Shown: piece after piece, positions 1-3,391 of the stretch
Layout: the number at the start of each line of letters is the position of its first letter
Position numbering within the stretch: the stretch's first letter is position 1
Source: an uncultured Clostridia bacterium
GTDB lineage: Bacteria > Bacillota > Clostridia > TANB77 > CAG-508
NCBI GenBank assembly: GCA_947626205.1
Contig: CANQRO010000073.1
Coordinates: 1 to 6,151, forward strand
Reading direction: 5' to 3'
Length of the DNA stretch: 6,151 bases
Position numbers and translations under genes: made by a program
The notes under the pieces: model-generated
Told to the model about the DNA's origin: nothing
Seen by the model: only the letters and a program-made list of their open reading frames with translations
The model's database searches: none

Positions 1-474
1 TGGTATCCATACCCACATTGATCCATCATTCGTTTCTACATTCGCCCATCTTTTCTCTTTATAGTTATACCAATTACCTGAATCAAAACCTTCTTCACCA
101 TCTTTTATCGTTTTTCCTATTTCAGTATCAGTTGGAGTTTTAAACATTACTTTCTTCATTCCTGTTAATATTTCTGGTGGGTTTGGTAATTCTTCTCCTT
201 TTATTGGCTTTCCACTTAACATTCCATCTAGGTTACTTTGAAATTCATTTAATTCTTTCTTTTCGTTTTCTTCTGCTTCTTTATAGTTTTTTGATACATC
301 TATTGCTTTTCTTATTATCCCATTTTCATCTAATGCTAAATTTAATGTTATTCCCGCTAATATCAGTAATACTATTATTGTTATTACCAATGCTATTAAA
401 GTTACACCCTTTTGTGTCTTTTTACATTTTACATTCTTTGCTTTTTCTTGCTTATTTAAAGTTATTTCATCCAT
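1..474 (-). CDS. Prepilin-like surface protein, N-terminal part (3' end outside window)
   Basis: The reading frame is open from an ATG at 474 to the window edge (158 codons). The start is supported by GGAGG at 487-491, 12 bases upstream. The protein has a lysine-rich leader of 23 residues ending K22-G23, then V-T-L-I-A-L-V-I-T-I-I and a hydrophobic stretch to about residue 48, followed by D-E-N-G-I-I-R-K-A and a charged, probably helical region. This is the layout of a type IV prepilin/pseudopilin signal: cleavage after G23 by a prepilin peptidase, with the hydrophobic helix remaining as membrane or filament anchor. The last residues seen, S-M-W-V-W-I-P, match what I remember as the start of a globular domain in multi-copy clostridial proteins of this type (usually followed by R-Y-A-Y). 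Position +5 is Ala where major pilins have Glu, so it may not be a filament subunit. Substrate or partner is unknown. Confidence 0.8.
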   Translation of the reverse strand, partial: MDEITLNKQEKAKNVKCKKTQKGVTLIALVITIIVLLILAGITLNLALDENGIIRKAIDVSKNYKEAEENEKKELNEFQSNLDGMLSGKPIKGEELPNPPEILTGMKKVMFKTPTDTEIGKTIKDGEEGFDSGNWYNYKEKRWANVETNDGSMWVWIP

Positions 475-508
475 TTTCTTTTGTTACCTCCGTTAAATTT
501 ATACTTAA

Positions 509-537
509 ATTTTACAAAAACAGAAAATCTAAAACAA
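509..537 (-). promoter_or_regulatory. Candidate sigma-A promoter of the prepilin-like gene
   Basis: On the minus strand TTGTTT (532-537) is followed by a 17-base spacer and TAAAAT (509-514). The predicted transcription start is near 502, giving a leader of about 28 bases with the ribosome site at 487-491. The region is very AT-rich, so other matches are possible. The clear terminator at 596-631 implies that this gene needs its own promoter. Confidence 0.4.
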
Positions 538-595
538 TAAAAAAAAGCAAAGTGTATTATCATATATTTACGTAACAAATTTTCTTGTTTAGTAA

Positions 596-631
596 TATAT
601 AAAAAAGACCCTATAAAAATGGGTCTTTTTT
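596..631 (-). terminator. Rho-independent terminator of orphan gene A
   Basis: An 11-bp perfect stem pairs 601-611 with 621-631 around a 9-base loop. On the minus strand its right arm ends in six Ts and runs on into AT-rich sequence. It lies 33 bases past the gene A stop codon. The A/T-ended arms also give a T run on the plus strand, so it could work in both directions, but no plus-strand gene is seen. Confidence 0.9.
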
Positions 632-632
632 G

Positions 633-641
633 GGGAAGGTT
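633..641 (-). repeat. 3'-UTR arm of the 9-bp inverted repeat flanking gene A
   Basis: The plus strand reads GGGAAGGTT, the exact reverse complement of AACCTTCCC at 940-948. It lies between the gene A stop codon and its terminator stem, directly against the left arm of the terminator. A second short match, GTTACTT at 652-658, is the reverse complement of AAGTAAC at 936-942 and overlaps the same 5'-UTR segment. The total potential pairing is therefore 9 bp plus 4 more across a bulge. Confidence 0.7.
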
Positions 642-663
642 TGTGTTTACAGTTACTTGAATA

Positions 664-909
664 CTACTCAATCGAATGCTCGACCTCGCGTAAAAACGCG
701 TGATAATCCTGCATTGCGAGTTCCTTAGAAGAAGCATCTTCCAAGTAGTTGCTGGCAATATACTCTGCCAAGTGGTAACGGTCTACAGTGCCCGAGCAGA
801 TAAGCTGGGCATCAGAATGTGCATCAATTGCAGCCTTAACAGCGATGTTGTCTTTTGCAGTCATGGTCAGAATCGGAGTTTCAATTTTTTCATTCTTTAC
901 ATATTTCAT
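664..909 (-). CDS. Small orphan protein A, 81 aa, unknown function
   Basis: I do not recognise this protein. The ATG at 909 has AAGGAG at 921-926, 11 bases upstream, and the frame ends in TAG at 664-666. The product is acidic, has no signal peptide or membrane segment, and should be cytosolic. The first 16 residues are beta-like (K-I-E-T-P-I-L-T-M-T), followed by an alternating helix/strand pattern (A-K-D-N-I-A-V-K-A-A-I-D-A-H), a short strand Q-L-I-C-S-G-T, and a helical acidic C terminus (Y-H-L-A-E-Y-I-A to H-S-I-E). It contains one Cys (C38). GC is about 43% by hand count, well above its neighbours, with codons such as GCC, GTC and CGC that are rare in glgP, which suggests acquisition by transfer. 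It has a near-consensus promoter and its own terminator and so forms a complete monocistronic unit. Coding is judged from the ribosome site, codon usage and context. Confidence 0.8.
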   Translation of the reverse strand: MKYVKNEKIETPILTMTAKDNIAVKAAIDAHSDAQLICSGTVDRYHLAEYIASNYLEDASSKELAMQDYHAFLREVEHSIE

Positions 910-935
910 GTCTTTTTCTTCTCCTTCTCTTTATT

Positions 936-948
936 AAGTAACCTTCCC
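936..948 (-). repeat. 5'-UTR arm of the inverted repeat flanking gene A
   Basis: The plus strand reads AAGTAACCTTCCC; the part at 940-948 is the exact reverse complement of 633-641. In the transcript this is GGGAAGGUUACUU, starting about 18 bases after the predicted transcription start and ending some 10 bases before the ribosome site. A weak 4-bp stem (UAAG/CUUA) could place GGGAAGGUU in a 13-base loop. Confidence 0.65.
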
Positions 949-952
949 TAGC

Positions 953-969
953 TTATACGACAGCTTAAC
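953..969. repeat. TTATACG-n4-CTTAAC motif shared with the gene B 3' UTR
   Basis: The plus strand has TTATACG at 953-959 and CTTAAC at 964-969. The same two words recur, one base apart, at 2749-2755 and 2757-2762 beside gene B. Here the motif overlaps the predicted transcription start of gene A and lies next to the 5' arm of its inverted repeat. I did not see a third copy in the window. Confidence 0.4.
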
Positions 970-972
970 ATA

Positions 973-1001
973 ATTTTAATACATTTTTTTATATTTGTCA
1001 A
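973..1001 (-). promoter_or_regulatory. Sigma-A promoter of orphan gene A
   Basis: On the minus strand a perfect TTGACA (996-1001) is followed by a 17-base spacer and TAAAAT (973-978). The predicted start of transcription is near 966, giving a 5' UTR of about 57 bases that contains the repeat arm and the ribosome site. It lies between the pyk terminator and gene A, so gene A is transcribed on its own and probably strongly. Confidence 0.8.
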
Positions 1002-1011
1002 TTTTATGGTA

Positions 1012-1063
1012 ACAAAAAATGAACTCAAGTTATTTAGCATATGTTAAATATATCTTGAGTTCA
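1012..1063 (-). terminator. Rho-independent terminator of pyk
   Basis: The 10-bp stem TGAACTCAAG (1020-1029) / CTTGAGTTCA (1054-1063) is topped by a second 6-bp stem, 1031-1036 with 1045-1050. On the minus strand it is followed by a run of six Ts (1014-1019). It lies 28 bases past the pyk stop codon. Confidence 0.9.
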
Positions 1064-1090
1064 CTCGTTTACATTTTTATGTTGTTTATG

Positions 1091-2527
1091 TTAAATTCTT
1101 GCAACACCACTTACTATTTTACTTTCTGTTGCGTTATTTAATAATTTATTTCCTCCAGCAAGTACAATTAAATCTCCAGATTCTAATATTCCTTTTGATT
1201 TTAACTTTTCTATACCTTTTTCAACTGTTTCATCAATTGTTTTTCCTGCTTCTACTAAAACAGGCTGAACGTTCCATGCTAATGATAATTGGTTGAATGT
1301 TCTTCTATTATCTGTAACAGCTAAAATTGGGCATCCAGCTCCCATACCTGCAAATTTTCTTGCTGTGTCTCCTGAATGTGTATAGCAAACAATTGCATCT
1401 GCTTTTGTATTTTTTGCCATAACACAAGTTGAATATACTATATTGTCTTCTAAAGTTTTTAATTCAATGTTTGTATTTTCGCTAAATTTCTTCCAGTAGT
1501 CTATAGTTGGTTCTACTCTATGAGCAATTTTAGCCATTGTTTTAACACATTCTAGAGGATATTTTCCCATTGCACATTCTCCAGAAAGCATAATAGCACT
1601 TGTTCTATCATAAATAGCATTTGCTACATCGCTTGCTTCTGCTCTTGTTGGTAATGGTTGATTCATCATAGATTCTAACATTTGTGTAGCTGTAATTGCT
1701 GGTTTATTTGCCCTATTAGACATTTTTATAAATTTCTTTTGCATAACTGGTGGTTCTGTGAAGTCTGTTTCTGTAGCCATATCACCACGTGCAATCATTT
1801 GTGCATCTGCTTTAGCTACTATTTCTTCCATATTTTGTAGACCTTCTACATTTTCTACCTTTGTAACGATTTGAATATCTTTTCCACCATTTGCATCTAA
1901 TACTTCTCTAACTTGTCTAATATCATCTGCATTTCTTGTAAATGATATAGCAACAAAGTCATAATCGTGTTCACAAGCAGTTTTTAAGTCTGCAATATCT
2001 TTATCTTTTAAAGCTGGAAGACGAATAGCAGTACCAGGTAAGTTCATTGTTTTTCTACTTCCTAAACCATTTCCATGAACTACTGTACAAACTATATCTT
2101 TTCCAACAATTTCATCAACTACTAATTCAATTGCACCATCATCTATTAATACTTTAGCACCAGGTTTTAAGTCTTGGTATAAGTTTTTATAGCTTACAGA
2201 TACTCTATCTTTATCTCCTATAATATCTTCATTTACTAATGTGAATTTTTGTCCATCTTCTAATTGGATTTTGTCATTTTTTCCAGTAACAAGCATACCT
2301 GTTCTGATTTCAGGTCCTTGCATATCTAATAATAAAGCTACTGGAATATCTAATTCTTTTCTTAAACGAATAATTTCCTCTGTTTTTTCAGATTGTTCAT
2401 CCCAACTTCCATGTGAATAATTGATTCTAGTAACGTTTAGTCCTGCTTCAAATAAATCTTTTAAAATATGTTCACTAGATGGTCCTATTGTTCCTACAAT
2501 TTTTGTCTTTTTTAAATCTTTTTTCAA
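1091..2527 (-). CDS. pyk: Pyruvate kinase
   Basis: Converts phosphoenolpyruvate and ADP to pyruvate and ATP, the last step of glycolysis, in the cytosol. At 478 residues it is the standard length without the extra C-terminal PEP-utiliser-like domain of the Bacillus subtilis enzyme. Visible family motifs: K-T-K-I-V-G-T-I-G-P-S-S near the N terminus, T-R-I-N-Y-S-H-G at 33-40, L-D-M-Q-G-P-E-I-R-T-G at 67-77, the catalytic lysine region T-K-V-E-N-V-E-G at 222-229 (K223), A-R-G-D at 246-249, and I-T-A-T-Q-M-L-E-S-M at 278-287. The C-terminal regulatory-type domain occupies about 360-478. Departures from the usual consensus include A-R-G-D-M-A-T-E for A-R-G-D-L-G-V-E, K-T-M-N-L-P-G for K-G-V-N-L-P-G, and S-G-E-C-A for S-G-E-T-A. 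The start is TTG at 2525-2527, with GAGGG (2535-2539) seven bases upstream; no in-frame ATG fits. It has its own promoter and terminator. Confidence 0.97.
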   Translation of the reverse strand: MKKDLKKTKIVGTIGPSSEHILKDLFEAGLNVTRINYSHGSWDEQSEKTEEIIRLRKELDIPVALLLDMQGPEIRTGMLVTGKNDKIQLEDGQKFTLVNEDIIGDKDRVSVSYKNLYQDLKPGAKVLIDDGAIELVVDEIVGKDIVCTVVHGNGLGSRKTMNLPGTAIRLPALKDKDIADLKTACEHDYDFVAISFTRNADDIRQVREVLDANGGKDIQIVTKVENVEGLQNMEEIVAKADAQMIARGDMATETDFTEPPVMQKKFIKMSNRANKPAITATQMLESMMNQPLPTRAEASDVANAIYDRTSAIMLSGECAMGKYPLECVKTMAKIAHRVEPTIDYWKKFSENTNIELKTLEDNIVYSTCVMAKNTKADAIVCYTHSGDTARKFAGMGAGCPILAVTDNRRTFNQLSLAWNVQPVLVEAGKTIDETVEKGIEKLKSKGILESGDLIVLAGGNKLLNNATESKIVSGVARI

Positions 2528-2572
2528 TTTAATTCCCTCTTTCTTTTTTCATATAAATTTAAACACCTAAAT

Positions 2573-2602
2573 ATTATAACACATATGAAATAATTTATTC
2601 AA
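2573..2602 (-). promoter_or_regulatory. Extended -10 promoter of pyk
   Basis: On the minus strand TTGAAT (2597-2602), an 18-base spacer and TATAAT (2573-2578) are seen. TG one base before the hexamer (2580-2581) gives the extended form TGTTATAAT. The predicted start is near 2566, leaving a leader of about 40 bases before the TTG start codon. Confidence 0.8.
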
Positions 2603-2606
2603 TATA

Positions 2607-2647
2607 TAAAATGCAAAAAGTCAAAAAAAGTTACTTTTTGCATTTTA
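2607..2647. repeat. 15-bp inverted repeat just upstream of the pyk promoter
   Basis: Positions 2607-2621 (TAAAATGCAAAAAGT) pair perfectly with 2633-2647 around an 11-base spacer. The repeat ends five bases upstream of the -35 hexamer, so it would not be in the pyk mRNA. It could be a binding site for a regulator or a leftover terminator-like hairpin. It lacks a GC-rich stem and a clear T run on the minus strand. Confidence 0.55.
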
Positions 2648-2693
2648 ATATAATATGAACTTTTAATAAATGGGCTTAAAATATTTATTCATA

Positions 2694-2730
2694 TAAAAAT
2701 ACCCAAGTCAATAAAAAACATTGACTTGGG
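2694..2730 (-). terminator. Rho-independent terminator of orphan gene B
   Basis: The perfect 10-bp stem CCCAAGTCAA (2702-2711) / TTGACTTGGG (2721-2730) has a 9-base loop and is followed on the minus strand by TATTTTTAT. It lies about 58 bases past the gene B stop, leaving a 3' UTR that holds two further hairpins. Confidence 0.88.
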
Positions 2731-2741
2731 AAAACTTTTTT

Positions 2742-2762
2742 GTTAAGGTTATACGCCTTAAC
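2742..2762 (-). promoter_or_regulatory. Alternative 3'-UTR hairpin of gene B
   Basis: GTTAAGG (2742-2748) and CCTTAAC (2756-2762) form a perfect 7-bp stem around the loop TTATACG. The arm 2756-2762 is also needed by the neighbouring hairpin at 2753-2785, so the two cannot form together. The loop word and the CTTAAC arm are the motif shared with the 5' UTR of gene A. Confidence 0.6.
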
Positions 2763-2785
2763 TACTCTCTCTTAGGTTAAGCCGT
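2753..2785 (-). promoter_or_regulatory. 3'-UTR hairpin of gene B presenting the 12-base motif
   Basis: Arms 2753-2762 and 2776-2785 pair in 9 of 10 positions, with a C:C mismatch at 2756/2782 on the plus strand. The loop, 2763-2775, consists of the whole 12-base motif TACTCTCTCTTA plus one base. The hairpin begins three bases after the stop codon. The loop is exactly complementary to the loop of the 5'-UTR hairpin at 3218-3261. Confidence 0.6.
2763..2774 (-). repeat. 3'-UTR arm of the 12-bp inverted repeat flanking gene B
   Basis: TACTCTCTCTTA on the plus strand is the exact reverse complement of 3231-3242. It lies between the gene B stop codon and the terminator. It is low in complexity (a CT run framed by TA), so chance similarity counts for more than its length suggests. 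Confidence 0.8.
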
Positions 2786-2788
2786 TCA

Positions 2789-3193
2789 TCATTCTTCATA
2801 GTATTCTGCATAACTGTCGTCGAAGAAGTCTTTAGCCGCAATATCCCAAATCTCTGAATTTTCCGAAAAAACATACCCGGCAATCGATTTACCAAGTTTT
2901 CCTGCTTCACTTGCCAGCTTCATAACAAATTCTCTCTCGTCATCAATCACCCCAATCATACACATTGCATTAGTCCACATAGCAATAGCAAGATAGCTTC
3001 CTTCCGGAATTTCTTCTACTTGTAAATTAACGTTATTATCGAGTAAAAAATCGGCAACTTCTCTGTTCATTTTGATGCCTACTGCTTTAAGTTTTTCGTA
3101 CTCTCCATCCTCACATAACTCAAGTACGTGTTCCTCTTCGTTTAACCGCTTTGCCTCGGTTAAAATAAAGTCTACTACTTCATGTCTTTCCAT
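2789..3193 (-). CDS. Small orphan protein B, 134 aa, unknown function
   Basis: I do not recognise this protein. The ATG at 3193 has AAGGAG at 3203-3208, nine bases upstream, and the frame ends in TGA at 2789-2791. The product is strongly acidic, with no signal peptide and no clear membrane segment. The N-terminal 55 residues look helical (H-E-V-V-D-F-I-L-T-E-A-K-R-L, then N-R-E-V-A-D-F-L-L-D). A middle part reads as beta strands (S-Y-L-A-I-A-M-W, then M-C-M-I-G-V-I-D). There follow a helix (E-F-V-M-K-L-A-S-E-A-G-K-L) and a very acidic C-terminal tail (D-F-F-D-D-S-Y-A-E-Y-Y-E-E). GC is about 38% by hand count, above glgP. It stands alone between glgP and pyk with its own promoter, terminator and UTR hairpins, which suggests an acquired single-gene unit. 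The acidic small fold would suit a protein-binding inhibitor or adaptor, but that is only a guess. Confidence 0.85.
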   Translation of the reverse strand: MERHEVVDFILTEAKRLNEEEHVLELCEDGEYEKLKAVGIKMNREVADFLLDNNVNLQVEEIPEGSYLAIAMWTNAMCMIGVIDDEREFVMKLASEAGKLGKSIAGYVFSENSEIWDIAAKDFFDDSYAEYYEE

Positions 3194-3217
3194 TTCGTTG
3201 TTCTCCTTTATTTTATT

Positions 3218-3261
3218 TAAACTAACTTTTTAAGAGAGAGTATGTTTTTAAAGCTAGTTTA
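3218..3261 (-). promoter_or_regulatory. 5'-UTR hairpin of gene B presenting the 12-base motif
   Basis: In the minus-strand transcript UAAACUAGCUUU (3261-3250) pairs with AAAGUUAGUUUA (3229-3218): 12 bp including one G-U pair. On the plus strand that pair is A:C, so the full stem exists only in the gene B mRNA. The 20-base loop (3230-3249) holds UACUCUCUCUUA, complementary to the 3'-UTR loop. The hairpin starts near the predicted 5' end and finishes about nine bases before the ribosome site. Confidence 0.65.
3231..3242 (-). repeat. 5'-UTR arm of the 12-bp inverted repeat flanking gene B
   Basis: TAAGAGAGAGTA on the plus strand is the exact reverse complement of 2763-2774. A third, shorter relative, TACTCTCTTA, lies at 3309-3318 in inverted orientation on the other side of the gene B promoter. 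Confidence 0.8.
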
Positions 3262-3269
3262 TGTCATCT

Positions 3270-3298
3270 ATTATATTACATTTTTAAGCATTTTTCAA
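3270..3298 (-). promoter_or_regulatory. Sigma-A promoter of orphan gene B
   Basis: On the minus strand TTGAAA (3293-3298), a 17-base spacer and a perfect TATAAT (3270-3275) are seen. The predicted transcription start is near 3263, so the 5' UTR is about 70 bases long and opens almost directly with the hairpin at 3218-3261. The match is close to consensus, so expression is probably strong and constitutive unless controlled through the UTRs. Confidence 0.85.
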
Positions 3299-3308
3299 TG
3301 CATTTTTT

Positions 3309-3318
3309 TACTCTCTTA
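3309..3318. repeat. Third, shorter copy of the gene B repeat, upstream of its promoter
   Basis: TACTCTCTTA differs from the 12-base motif by the loss of one CT unit. It faces 3231-3242 in inverted orientation across the gene B promoter (3270-3298). Its low complexity makes this a weak match. Confidence 0.35.
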
Positions 3319-3331
3319 CGAATCTTTTTAG

Positions 3332-3381
3332 AGACGGGGTGAAAAAGTTCATTTTAAGACTTGAACTTTTTCACCCCGTCT
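3332..3381 (-). terminator. Long perfect hairpin after glgP, probable terminator
   Basis: Positions 3332-3351 pair perfectly with 3362-3381 (20 bp) around a 10-base loop, starting 10 bases after the glgP stop codon. The base of the stem is GC-rich (ACGGGGTG). On the minus strand the stem is followed by CTAAAAAG rather than a T run, so it is not a textbook intrinsic terminator. It may instead act as a 3'-end stabiliser or processing hairpin. Confidence 0.65.
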
Positions 3382-3391
3382 TCTATAAATC

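Noticed and set aside
177..575. Plus-strand open frame with a leucine/phenylalanine-rich product
   Set aside because: It is the antisense of the prepilin-like gene; the L/F richness comes from reading A-rich codons backwards, and it has no suitable ribosome site.
462..758. Minus-strand open frame overlapping the 3' part of gene A, its terminator and the prepilin start
   Set aside because: It runs through a strong terminator and two well-supported genes in another frame, and its product lacks protein-like composition.
700..951. Plus-strand open frame opposite gene A
   Set aside because: The minus-strand frame has the promoter, ribosome site and terminator in the right order; this one has none.
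1099..1296. Plus-strand open frame opposite the 3' end of pyk
   Set aside because: Antisense shadow of a clearly conserved enzyme.
2550..2552. ATG upstream of pyk as an alternative start
   Set aside because: It is out of frame with pyk and reaches a stop codon after seven codons.
2742..2785. Integron attC-like boxes: GTTAAGC (2776-2782) and, on the minus strand at 963-969, the same word, fitting GTTRRRY/RYYYAAC
   Set aside because: The facing boxes are only about 13 bases apart, far too short for an attC site; the units have their own promoters and terminators; the mate box near gene A is missing; and no integrase is visible. The short consensus matches easily in AT-rich DNA.
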